NCBI GenBank assembly: GCA_002328805.1
Contig: DCVX01000001.1
Coordinates: 1 to 22,930, forward strand
DNA length: 22,930 nucleotides
Direction: 5' to 3'
From: Candidatus Dojkabacteria bacterium UBA2177
Lineage (GTDB): Bacteria > Patescibacteriota > Dojkabacteria > SC72
The notes beneath the pieces are model-generated. The model had not been told where the DNA came from. It worked only from the letters and a program-made list of their open reading frames with translations, and searched no databases. Shown one piece after another: positions 6,412 to 13,211 of the stretch (position 1 is the first letter of the stretch; every line of letters starts with the position of its first letter). Both the position numbers and the translations under genes were made by a program.

Positions 6412-9129
6412 TTATACTATCCAGCTCTCCTTAATCTCGACATCCTCTCCAGGCTTTATTTCTTGTTCAATTATTCCTTTTGCAATCTGTCCCTCTACCT
6501 TGTCTTGTATATATCTTTTCATAGGTCTAGCACCTAGTCCTGGTTGATTAGATTTGTTTGCGATAAGCATAGGGATTTGTTCAGGCCATTTTATATTAAT
6601 ACCATTATTTCCTAAGCGTGTAGCCAGTTCATTTAGCAGAAGTGTTGCTATCTCTGCCAGATTATTGAGATCATGAGGATGGAAAACAATTATCTGGTCA
6701 AATCTGTTAATCAATTCAATCCTTAGAGATTGTCTTACTTCAAGAAGAACCCTCTCTTTTGCTTCACTCCATAATGCATGATCTTTTTCGAGAGCATCTA
6801 AGAGCATCTTACTACCAATATTGCTTGTACATACAATTATTGTATGTGTGAAGTCTATGGTTTCTCCCTGTGTACTTGTTAATCTTCCTTCGTCAAATAT
6901 TTGTAGGAAAAGATCCAGTATACTTGGGTTTGCTTTCTCTATTTCGTCAAAAAGAACGACGGTATAGGGATTGTTTTTTACCCTGTCAACTAAACTAATG
7001 GAAGATTGTCCGAAACCACCCTCTGAAGAAGATCCTAAGAATTTCTCTATACTCTGTGTGTCTTGGAATTCTGACATGTCTAGTCTTACAATTGCCTCTT
7101 CTTTTCCAAAATACTCCTCTCCTACAACCTTTGCTAAATGCGTTTTCCCAACACCAGTAGGTCCAACGAATAAGAATACTCCAATAGGCTTTTTAGAGTC
7201 TCTTACGTCTGCTCTGGCCCTCCTGAGCGATTCTGTTAGGGCAGTTACTGCTTCATCTTGCCCTATTACCCTCTTTCTAATGTTTTCCTCAAGTTTTATT
7301 AACTTATTACTCTCCTCTTGGTCTATTTCTCCAACCGATATGTTTGTCTTAATGGACACAATTTTGGAAACGTGTTCTGCTGTCAGTTTCTGAACATTAT
7401 TAGCCTGAGCCCATGCACAAGCAGATTCTATTGTTTGTACTGCACTACTAGGCAATTTCCTGTCTGTTATGTATCTTTGAGAAAGTTCCACAGCAGCAAA
7501 AAGTGCAGGGAAGGTTATGAAACATTGGAAGTTTTTCTCAAGCGAAGGAATCTTACTCTCCAGAATTGTCAGAGTATCTTTTGGTGCTACCTCTTTCACT
7601 TCTATATTTGTAAAACTTTGTCTTAGAGATTCATTACTGTAGAAGTATCTCTTGTAGTCTGCATAATTAGTTGTTCCAACAATGGGGAATTTACTGTCTA
7701 TTATGTAGGGCATCATAATGCCTGCAATTGAATTACTAGATTCTTGAGCTTTTCTGGGGATAAGCTCCTGCATTTCATCAATGTAGAGAATTGTATTACC
7801 TGCTTTCTCAAGTTCCTGAAAAGCTTTTATAATAAGTTCTTCTAAGTTTTTCTCTTTATTGGCTCTAGCTATTAGATTATTAATATCTAATTGGATAATT
7901 CTCTTATCTTTTAATTGTTCTGGAACATCTCCAGAGTTAATCTTTTGAGCAAGTCCTAAAATTAAACTAGATTTCCCTACCCCCGGTTCACCTATGAAGA
8001 GGGCATTTTTATTAGATAATTTCCCCAGAGTAGCAATTAAAAGTTCTATTTCCTCGTCATGACCTATCCCAAAGATATCCTGGGATTCTGCAACTTCCTT
8101 GTTTATATCTTTACTAAACTGACTCAGAATAAAGGTATAACCATAGATCCAATTTCTTGCTATCCCGCCTTTTTTGTAATAAGGAATGTCTGGATTAAGA
8201 TATTTTGTTCTACTCCTGCGGTAAATAATTTCATTATTGTAAGCAGTTACCTCTCTGAGGATTTCTATATTTATCTGGTTTTTACGTAAAAATTTCTCTA
8301 TTACAGGGAAAATTCTGCTAATAGCAAGAAAAAGATGCTGTGGTTGAATCTCTTTACTGTTTGTAAGAAGTGCTTCCTCTAGAGCATAGGTTAAGATACT
8401 TCTTAATGCAGTAACTGGGTAGTCAGGCACAGTTTGTTCATTTACTCCAACTTCGTTTAAGATCTCTGGGGTTATCTCAACCCCTGTTCGTCTAATTATT
8501 TGTCCCACTTCGAAGTTTGAAGCAACTAGGTCGTTATATAATGAGAGGGTTTTAAAGGACTCTTCTTTAGTAAATAGACAGAGCAATTCTAAACTTTCTT
8601 CTGTTAAGAAGTTAATTGTCTCTAAGTGTGCATACCTCCCAAATTTAAAACCACTTGCCCTTATTTCGTCTACATCCCTCTGTGTAATTTTCCCAGGTTT
8701 AGGCAATTTAATTGGATGGCTCTTCTCTTCATAGAAGTCATGCCACAAGATTATTACACTAAAAATGGAAATGCTAAAGAGAAAATCTGTTAGGTCTGAT
8801 TCTAATAGTGCAAGAATTTCTGGAAAGGAATTTAGGATTGTAGAATATTTAAGGAGTAGTGTGAAGGAAATTATTAATCCTGGAATGAGGAGGATATTTG
8901 CAACAAGCCTCTTCTTGTCATTGAAGTTCTTGTATCTTAAAAAGTTGTTAAGAATAGCTTTAATCTGTGGGGTTGTAATACTGAAGAAATGATCCTTAGT
9001 GATTGTGAATATTGAGATGTTGTCATCTTCAAATATTGGGTATTTACCTTCTATAATTCCAAAAGTCCCCTTATCTTTTTTGTGGAATCCTGTAATAGTC
9101 TTGTTTTTGGTGTCAAATTCTAAAGCCAT
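6412..9129 (-). CDS. Membrane-anchored Clp/Hsp100-type double AAA+ ATPase
   Basis: This 905-aa protein has, in order: a unique N-terminal domain (1-74); two transmembrane helices (about 75-96 and 114-131); a Clp-N-like helical region (about 165-305, HLFLAISRIFPVIEKFL-type repeat); AAA1 with Walker A GEPGVGKSS (380-388) and Walker B DE at 451-452; and AAA2 with Walker A GPTGVGKTH (656-664), Walker B DEIEKA from 728, and arginine finger INRFDQII. AAA2 is followed by a D2-small domain with GLGARPMKRYIQ. The coiled-coil M domain of ClpB/ClpC between AAA1 and AAA2 is missing. After TSNIGS there is no [ILV]-G-[FL] ClpP-docking tripeptide. The AAA2 pore loop GYVG is changed to a GGFG-type loop. AAA1 lacks the KYRG pore motif, and the RR of its arginine finger reads QS. 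It is probably an unfoldase acting at the membrane. The upstream 136-aa membrane protein is cotranscribed (10-nt gap). Confidence 0.88.
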   Translation of the reverse strand: MALEFDTKNKTITGFHKKDKGTFGIIEGKYPIFEDDNISIFTITKDHFFSITTPQIKAILNNFLRYKNFNDKKRLVANILLIPGLIISFTLLLKYSTILNSFPEILALLESDLTDFLFSISIFSVIILWHDFYEEKSHPIKLPKPGKITQRDVDEIRASGFKFGRYAHLETINFLTEESLELLCLFTKEESFKTLSLYNDLVASNFEVGQIIRRTGVEITPEILNEVGVNEQTVPDYPVTALRSILTYALEEALLTNSKEIQPQHLFLAISRIFPVIEKFLRKNQINIEILREVTAYNNEIIYRRSRTKYLNPDIPYYKKGGIARNWIYGYTFILSQFSKDINKEVAESQDIFGIGHDEEIELLIATLGKLSNKNALFIGEPGVGKSSLILGLAQKINSGDVPEQLKDKRIIQLDINNLIARANKEKNLEELIIKAFQELEKAGNTILYIDEMQELIPRKAQESSNSIAGIMMPYIIDSKFPIVGTTNYADYKRYFYSNESLRQSFTNIEVKEVAPKDTLTILESKIPSLEKNFQCFITFPALFAAVELSQRYITDRKLPSSAVQTIESACAWAQANNVQKLTAEHVSKIVSIKTNISVGEIDQEESNKLIKLEENIRKRVIGQDEAVTALTESLRRARADVRDSKKPIGVFLFVGPTGVGKTHLAKVVGEEYFGKEEAIVRLDMSEFQDTQSIEKFLGSSSEGGFGQSSISLVDRVKNNPYTVVLFDEIEKANPSILDLFLQIFDEGRLTSTQGETIDFTHTIIVCTSNIGSKMLLDALEKDHALWSEAKERVLLEVRQSLRIELINRFDQIIVFHPHDLNNLAEIATLLLNELATRLGNNGINIKWPEQIPMLIANKSNQPGLGARPMKRYIQDKVEGQIAKGIIEQEIKPGEDVEIKESWIV

Positions 9130-9139
9130 TTCTAAGTTC

Positions 9140-9550
9140 TTAAGTTAAGGAATTAAAGAAAGATAATATTATGAAAACTAAGGAGCCTATTGGAAGTAAC
9201 AACCAAAAGAGGAAAAAGAGAAGATAAAGACTCATGCAAAGTAAGTAAATAAATATCCCAATAGGAAGATACAAAAGCTTCATGATTATTCCAAATATGT
9301 ACCCTATCATGGAATTATCTCTATGCCATGGGAGGAAGAAATTCTTGATCAGTAGAGATATGGAGAATTGGTCATCTATAACTACACTGAGTCTTGCCAA
9401 CCTTTTTAGATGCCATATTGGCATTTTTACATACCACCAATTTAGAAAATCTTGAACTGTAAAGAAAAAGATGGTGAGGTATGAATCAATTTTAATCTCA
9501 CTTAAAGATTGTTGACCAGAGTTGTCAATAAGGGCGTTTTTTGCTTCCAT
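9140..9550 (-). CDS. Small conserved-looking membrane protein, partner of the Clp-type ATPase
   Basis: I do not recognise this 136-aa protein. It has a polar N-terminus, an aromatic membrane-proximal segment (YLTIFFFTVQDFLNWWYVK), the basic amphipathic stretch PIWHLKRLARLSVVIDD, the aromatic motif FFLPWHRD, and two long hydrophobic segments at the C-terminus. The dense Trp/His/Arg motifs look constrained rather than random. The frame is open from a TTG at 9595 (151 aa), but that codon lies between the -35 and -10 of the predicted promoter, so the ATG at 9550 is preferred. The Clp-type ATPase follows after 10 nt. An adaptor or membrane-anchor role is inferred from this linkage only. Confidence 0.7.
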   Translation of the reverse strand: MEAKNALIDNSGQQSLSEIKIDSYLTIFFFTVQDFLNWWYVKMPIWHLKRLARLSVVIDDQFSISLLIKNFFLPWHRDNSMIGYIFGIIMKLLYLPIGIFIYLLCMSLYLLFFLFWLLLPIGSLVFIILSFFNSLT

Positions 9551-9576
9551 TTTAGGCAGTTTTAATCTACTACTTA

Positions 9577-9605
9577 AGTTTATTTTAAACAACAAGATAT
9601 GTAAA
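9577..9605 (-). promoter_or_regulatory. Putative promoter of the membrane protein-Clp ATPase operon
   Basis: On the minus strand: TTTACA (9605-9600), 17 nt, then TAAACT (9582-9577). It lies in the short gap divergent from dus. Transcription would begin near 9570, upstream of the ATG at 9550 but downstream of the TTG at 9595. Confidence 0.4.
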
Positions 9606-9640
9606 GGGGTTGCTCTTCCGCACTTCTAACTTTTTGGTAT

Positions 9641-10612
9641 ATGCTAAAATGTGCTGTGAATATCTATGAGAAAATAAAAAAGAAGAAAGGATATATATCT
9701 GCTCTAGCACCTATGGAGGGGGTTACAGATACTGTTTTTAGACAGGTCCTCTGTGATATTGGTAGACCAGATCTCTTCTATACAGAGTTTCTTAATGTGG
9801 AGGGTTTTTGTTCTAAGGGAAGGAAAAAGGTAATACATAGGCTGGATTATGCCCCAAAAGAGCGTCCAATTGTTGTCCAATTGTGGGGCAATACGCCAGA
9901 AGATTACGTCGAAACCCTTGAATATGTAAAAAAACTTAAACCAGATGGCATAGATATTAATATTGGTTGTTCGGTAAGGGATGTTTTATCTAGTGGCAGG
10001 TGTTCTGCTTTAATAAAGGAAAAAGATTTAGTAAAAGAGATTATTAGGACTGTTCAGAAAGCTTCTGGAGGTCTTCCTGTGAGTGTTAAGACAAGGTTGG
10101 GGTATGATGAAGTGGATGTAGAAGGTTGGATAGGCTTCCTTTTAACTTTAAATCTTAATCTTATTACAATTCACGGAAGAACTTCAAAAGAGGGCTACTC
10201 TACTCCCTCTAGGTGGGATAAGATCTCTGAGTGTGTTAAATTAAGAGATGAAATTTCTCCAAGGACTTTAATTATTGGTAATGGAGATATTAAATCTTTA
10301 AAACAGGGTGAGAAATATGTAGAAGAGTATGGTGTAGATGGCTTTATGGTTGCAAGAGGTATAATGAATAACCCATGGCTATTTTCTGGTAGAAACCGAA
10401 AAGAGATTTCTAGCGAGGAAAAGAGAGATGCTCTTTTAAAACACCTCAAGCTTTTTGATGGAACTTGGAAAGGAACAAAACCATTTAATAGTCAGAAGAA
10501 ATATATAAAAGCATATATCTCTGGGTTTGATGGTGCAAACGAATTAAGAAAGAATTTAATGGTGACAAAGAATACGGAGGAGGTAGTTAAGATTTTAGAT
10601 AATTTCTGTTAA
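9641..10612 (+). CDS. dus: tRNA-dihydrouridine synthase
   Basis: This 323-aa flavoprotein reduces uridine to dihydrouridine in the tRNA D-loop. It is a TIM barrel with the family's FMN-side motif APMEGVTDTVFRQ (23-35), VVQLWGNTPED, the active-site strand IDINIGCSVRDV with the catalytic Cys110, VKTRLGYD, the phosphate/substrate loop TIHGRTSKEGYS, NGDI, and VARGIMNNPWLF. The usual GCP after the active strand is GCS, and the following GxGAAL motif reads SGRCSAL. The length is normal. The ATG at 9641 is listed; an in-frame GTG at 9656 lies 5 nt after an extended -10 box and may be the real start. The HAD-like gene follows after 8 nt. Confidence 0.93.
   Translation: MLKCAVNIYEKIKKKKGYISALAPMEGVTDTVFRQVLCDIGRPDLFYTEFLNVEGFCSKGRKKVIHRLDYAPKERPIVVQLWGNTPEDYVETLEYVKKLKPDGIDINIGCSVRDVLSSGRCSALIKEKDLVKEIIRTVQKASGGLPVSVKTRLGYDEVDVEGWIGFLLTLNLNLITIHGRTSKEGYSTPSRWDKISECVKLRDEISPRTLIIGNGDIKSLKQGEKYVEEYGVDGFMVARGIMNNPWLFSGRNRKEISSEEKRDALLKHLKLFDGTWKGTKPFNSQKKYIKAYISGFDGANELRKNLMVTKNTEEVVKILDNFC
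9642..9650 (+). promoter_or_regulatory. Extended -10 element at the dus start
   Basis: TGC followed by TAAAAT (9645-9650). It overlaps the ATG at 9641 and ends 5 nt before the in-frame GTG at 9656. There is no convincing -35. The same TGnTAnnnT arrangement precedes several other genes in this window. Confidence 0.35.
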
Positions 10613-10615
10613 AAT
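10607..10615 (+). promoter_or_regulatory. Extended -10 element before the HAD-like gene
   Basis: TGT followed by TAAAAT (10610-10615). It overlaps the dus stop codon and ends 5 nt before the ATG at 10621. It could give a separate leaderless transcript for the downstream gene, but the two genes may simply be cotranscribed. Confidence 0.3.
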
Positions 10616-10620
10616 TAATT

Positions 10621-11307
10621 ATGAGTACATTGGAAAGAGAAATAGGAGCAGGTTCTTTTGTGGGCAATGTCCCTTCTGAATCTGAAAAGGAGGCAAGTGA
10701 AAAAGAAAGTGTAACTTACGAAGCAATAGAGGTTAACTCCTTTTCTCAAGCGGTAGAGCAAATACTTCTTGAGAGTGATGAAAATCAAAGCTTCTGCTTT
10801 GTGGACTTTGACCAAACTTTAACAGGCTCACATCTTCGAAATGTAAGAGATCCTCAGATATCAGATGAAGTTAAGGAGTCTTTTAATAAACTCTTGGGGA
10901 AATTTTCTCCGGGGAGACTATGTCTTACAACTAACCGAGGTTATGGCTCTAGTGTTTTAGGGAATTTAGTTTTTAGAACAGATAAAGCTTTGGACAAGAT
11001 GACTGAATTGCTAGAAGAATCGAGCTATCCAGGAACTGTTCCAATATTTCTCAGTTTAAAAAAACAGGTTCCAAATCTTAAGATTAATGGAAGGACAGAA
11101 CTTGTTAACCATCTTGTTGATTTTATTGTTAACAACAATTTTGAAGGAAATGTGGACATCTCAATGATAGAAGATTACTCATTCCTCGGTTTAGACAGAA
11201 GTGTATTTCCAAAAGAAATCGCAAGAGAAGCACACAAGAAGCTTAAAGATGAGCACCAGAAAGAGGTAGTGATTGGTATAAAGGATTATGTTCTAAAACA
11301 CAAATAA
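10621..11307 (+). CDS. HAD-superfamily-like hydrolase
   Basis: This 228-aa soluble protein has a HAD motif I, FVDFDQTLTG, with the nucleophile/acid pair Asp62 and Asp64 and Thr66 (DxDxT). A motif II-like strand ending in Thr (RLCLTTNRG) follows about 40 residues later, then a basic segment SLKKQVPNLKINGR that may supply the motif III Lys, then a weak acidic motif IV region MIEDYSFLGLD. The first 40 residues are acidic, Ser/Glu-rich and probably disordered. Motifs I and II are clear, so a phosphatase-type activity is likely; the substrate is unknown. It lies 8 nt after dus. Confidence 0.6.
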   Translation: MSTLEREIGAGSFVGNVPSESEKEASEKESVTYEAIEVNSFSQAVEQILLESDENQSFCFVDFDQTLTGSHLRNVRDPQISDEVKESFNKLLGKFSPGRLCLTTNRGYGSSVLGNLVFRTDKALDKMTELLEESSYPGTVPIFLSLKKQVPNLKINGRTELVNHLVDFIVNNNFEGNVDISMIEDYSFLGLDRSVFPKEIAREAHKKLKDEHQKEVVIGIKDYVLKHK

Positions 11308-11315
11308 GCATCGAA

Positions 11316-11389
11316 TGGGCGATACAGGGCTTGAACCTGTGACCTCCACAATGTCAATGTGACGCTCTAGCCAGCTGAGCTAATCGCCC
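11316..11389 (-). tRNA. tRNA-Val (anticodon GAC)
   Basis: This 74-nt tRNA folds as a full cloverleaf. The acceptor stem is GGGCGAT/ATCGCCC, the D stem GCTC/GAGC, and the anticodon stem TCACA/TGTGG around loop TTGACAT with anticodon GAC (reads GUC/GUU, valine). The variable loop is AGGTC and the T stem ACAGG/CCTGT encloses TTCAAGC. The discriminator base is A. CCA is not encoded (TTC follows), so it must be added by the CCA-adding enzyme. Its 3' end faces the HAD-like gene 8 nt away. Confidence 0.96.
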
Positions 11390-11404
11390 ATAAGATTAGT
11401 TCAG

Positions 11405-11433
11405 ATTATATTTCCTTTACAAACCTTTTTCAA
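11405..11433 (-). promoter_or_regulatory. Promoter of tRNA-Val
   Basis: On the minus strand: TTGAAA (11433-11428), exactly 17 nt, then TATAAT (11410-11405), a near-consensus sigma-70 type promoter. Transcription would begin near 11398, about 9 nt before the mature tRNA 5' end. It interlocks with the plus-strand promoter at 11416-11444. Confidence 0.75.
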
Positions 11434-11444
11434 CTTTTTATAAT
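11416..11444 (+). promoter_or_regulatory. Promoter of the small ORF and Doc-like gene
   Basis: TTTACA (11416-11421), exactly 17 nt, then TATAAT (11439-11444). Transcription would begin near 11451, 0-3 nt from the ATG at 11453, so the mRNA should be leaderless. Its -35 lies inside the spacer of the opposite tRNA promoter, and the tRNA -35 lies inside its own spacer. Confidence 0.7.
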
Positions 11445-11452
11445 CTTTAGTT

Positions 11453-11566
11453 ATGCAGATGAAAGAAAATAAACTTACGGATAAAGAGAAGGAATTTCTA
11501 AAGAATGTTTTTGACAGGACTATGTCTCAGTATAAGGAGGCAATAATTAAACTCCAAAATGCTTAA
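11453..11566 (+). CDS. 37-aa small protein preceding the Doc-like gene
   Basis: This short ORF encodes MQMKENKLTDKEKEFLKNVF followed by a further amphipathic helix ending in KLQNA. It is charged and predicted to be helical. Its ATG lies 8 nt after a good promoter, and its stop overlaps the ATG of the Doc-like gene by 8 nt, so the two are probably translationally coupled. I do not recognise a family. It is shorter than Phd (about 73 aa) and has no visible DNA-binding domain. The segment SQYKEA partly resembles the [ST]xxxE[GN] inhibitory motif of Fic antitoxins, but the last position is Ala. It could be an antitoxin, or a leader peptide for the downstream gene. Confidence 0.55.
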   Translation: MQMKENKLTDKEKEFLKNVFDRTMSQYKEAIIKLQNA

Positions 11567-11990
11567 TATGAAGAACAGGATTACAAAACAAGAGCTTGAA
11601 TATGTTGCAAAACTTTTCAGTGACTACATGAGGGAGGAACAAAAGGAGAACAATTCTGCATATGAGGTTAGAGATACTGGGAAATTAGAGAGTTCAATAG
11701 TGCAGCCTTTTCAGAAAGTGGGAGGAGAAGATCTCTACCCTACTCTTATTTCTAAGGCAGCTATGCTTTATTACTTCTGTATAAAAAACCATCCATTTGA
11801 GGATGGGAATAAGAGAATGGGGATATTTGCACTCATAATATATCTGGCTAAAAACGGTTATTGGTTAGATGCAACAAATGAAGACCTTTTTAATCTGACT
11901 GTGAGAACAGCTGCGAGTGGTATGAATGAAAAAGATGAGGTGGTAAGTGAAATAGAGTCTTTTGTGGAAGAGAATATTACCTCATACTAA
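11559..11990 (+). CDS. doc: Doc/Fic-family protein (death-on-curing toxin-like)
   Basis: This 143-aa protein has the Fic-fold active-site loop HPFEDGNKR (78-86), with catalytic His78, an acidic metal-site residue Asp82, and Asn84-Lys85-Arg86. The Lys in place of the second Gly of HPFxxGNGR is the Doc pattern; Doc of phage P1 phosphorylates EF-Tu. The upstream block, with RDTGKLESSIVQPF and LYPTLISKAAMLYYF, also matches the death-on-curing family. The length is close to Doc (126 aa). It is preceded by the overlapping 37-aa ORF instead of a recognisable Phd. An ATG at 11568 is an alternative start. AMPylation or another nucleotide transfer cannot be excluded. Confidence 0.85.
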   Translation: MLNMKNRITKQELEYVAKLFSDYMREEQKENNSAYEVRDTGKLESSIVQPFQKVGGEDLYPTLISKAAMLYYFCIKNHPFEDGNKRMGIFALIIYLAKNGYWLDATNEDLFNLTVRTAASGMNEKDEVVSEIESFVEENITSY

Positions 11991-12011
11991 ATCTTACAAG
12001 TTTGAACTAGC

Positions 12012-12074
12012 TTTCTCTATCTCTTCCTGCTTTCTCTTCTTTTCTTCTCTTCTCTTCTCTTCTTATCTTCTCTT
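12012..12074. repeat. Pyrimidine-rich low-complexity tract with TTCTC pentamers
   Basis: The plus strand between the Doc-like stop and the end of the next, convergent gene is nearly pure C/T, with three or more consecutive TTCTC units near 12046-12060. The minus strand, which is sense for the 173-aa gene, is therefore a long purine tract. It spans that gene's stop codon. Such runs are prone to slippage. Confidence 0.6.
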
Positions 12075-12584
12075 AGTACTTCGGGAAGGAAGATTTCGTG
12101 GATTTACAAACTGTATTCCTTCTAAGCCTTTATCCTTTTTATCTTTGTTTATAGCCCATAATTCTGTTATAAAATCAGGGGAACTTTCTAAAGGTTCTAT
12201 GTAAATACTTAGTGAGCGATTATCTAGTTCAATGGGGATGAGAGTGATTGCAGAATAAGCTGATTCTATAAAATATATTCTCTGTGGATGTCTTGAAGGG
12301 TAATTTACGCTATCTATCTGGATATAATCGCAGATTTGACCGAATTTCTCTATGTCAGTTATATCTATGGACTCGATCGAGAGGTCCTTAACGTCTAAAT
12401 CTTGTTCCCTATCCATTTTTCTAAGATAGAGGTCTATATCTTTTAGGTTTATCTGATTGACGGTTTCTTCTACTACTTGATATTGATTTGGATATTTAAG
12501 CATCTGGCTTATGTTAAATCTGACAAAATCTAAAGCTTCTTGCTTTATTCCATCATCTATTCCTGTTGGGTCGTCATATATCAT
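12063..12584 (-). CDS. Hypothetical 173-aa protein, last gene of the tig-clpP run
   Basis: I do not recognise this protein. It is soluble, with no signal or membrane segment. It is acidic in the first two thirds (helical region 10-60, then DLDVKDLSIESIDITDIEKF) with a possible beta-rich middle (RIYFIESAYSAITLIPIELDNRSLSIYIEPL), and ends in a basic tail (STKRR). It starts 25 nt after clpP on the same strand, so cotranscription is likely and a link to ClpP or its substrates is conceivable. The stop TAA is followed in frame by 22 more open codons, mostly Glu/Lys/Arg, running to within 3 nt of the Doc-like stop. Confidence 0.75.
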   Translation of the reverse strand: MIYDDPTGIDDGIKQEALDFVRFNISQMLKYPNQYQVVEETVNQINLKDIDLYLRKMDREQDLDVKDLSIESIDITDIEKFGQICDYIQIDSVNYPSRHPQRIYFIESAYSAITLIPIELDNRSLSIYIEPLESSPDFITELWAINKDKKDKGLEGIQFVNPRNLPSRSTKRR

Positions 12585-12609
12585 ACGGTATATAATTAAA
12601 TAATTTAAT

Positions 12610-13191
12610 TTATCTTTTTGTAATAACTTTATCTATAATACCGTACTCTTTAGCTTCTTTAGCAGTGAAGTATTTATCTCTATCCGCATCTTTTTCTATT
12701 TGCTTTGCTGTTTTTCCTGTTCTGTTTGCAAGAATTTTGTAAAGAGTTTCTCTTGTTTTTATTATCTCTTTGGCTTCTATAGCGATATCACTTGCTTGCC
12801 CCTGAACACCCCCTATTGGTTGATGTATGTGTATCTTACTGTTTGGAAGTGCAAATCTTTTACCCTTTGTTCCACTTACCAATAAAACTGTTCCCATTGA
12901 GGCCGCTAAACCTACTGCGATTGTAGAGATATCGCATTTAACATAGTTCATTGTATCTATAATAGCCATTCCTGCAGTAATCTCTCCCCCATAGGAGTTA
13001 ATAAACATTTGTATATCTTCCTGGGGATTCTCTTTTTCTAGAAATAGTAATTGTGCAATTACTGTGTTGGCCATATCTGTTCCAATTGTTCCACTTACAA
13101 AGACAATTCTATCTTTCAGAAGTCGTGAATAGATATCGTATGCTCTTTCACCGCCTCTCTCTTTTTCTATAACTGTTGGTATTAAATTCAT
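12610..13191 (-). CDS. clpP: ATP-dependent Clp protease proteolytic subunit ClpP
   Basis: This 193-aa serine peptidase forms the barrel degraded by Clp unfoldases. The catalytic triad is present: Ser98 in GLAASMGTVLL, His123 in KIHIHQPIGG, and Asp172 in DRDKYFTAKEA. The N-terminus MNLIPTVIEKERGGERAYDIYS is typical and has almost no propeptide. Strand/turn FINSYGGEITAGMAIIDTM and the C-terminal AKEYGIIDKVI match the family. It lies 20 nt after tig, the common tig-clpP arrangement, but clpX does not follow; an unknown gene takes its place. The gap contains a 13-nt inverted repeat (AGATAA-A-TTATCT) at 13195-13207. Confidence 0.97.
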   Translation of the reverse strand: MNLIPTVIEKERGGERAYDIYSRLLKDRIVFVSGTIGTDMANTVIAQLLFLEKENPQEDIQMFINSYGGEITAGMAIIDTMNYVKCDISTIAVGLAASMGTVLLVSGTKGKRFALPNSKIHIHQPIGGVQGQASDIAIEAKEIIKTRETLYKILANRTGKTAKQIEKDADRDKYFTAKEAKEYGIIDKVITKR

Positions 13192-13211
13192 AAGAGATAA
13201 TTTATCTAAAA

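Noticed and set aside
11535..11540. AGGAGG resembling a strong Shine-Dalgarno for the Doc-like gene
   Set aside because: It lies 18 nt from the nearest start codon, too far, and is explained by Lys-Glu codons (AAG GAG) of the 37-aa ORF. Coupled translation remains possible without it.
12012..12074. Tandem pyrimidine pentamers as a possible CRISPR-like array
   Set aside because: Units are 5 nt with no spacers; it is a simple-sequence tract.
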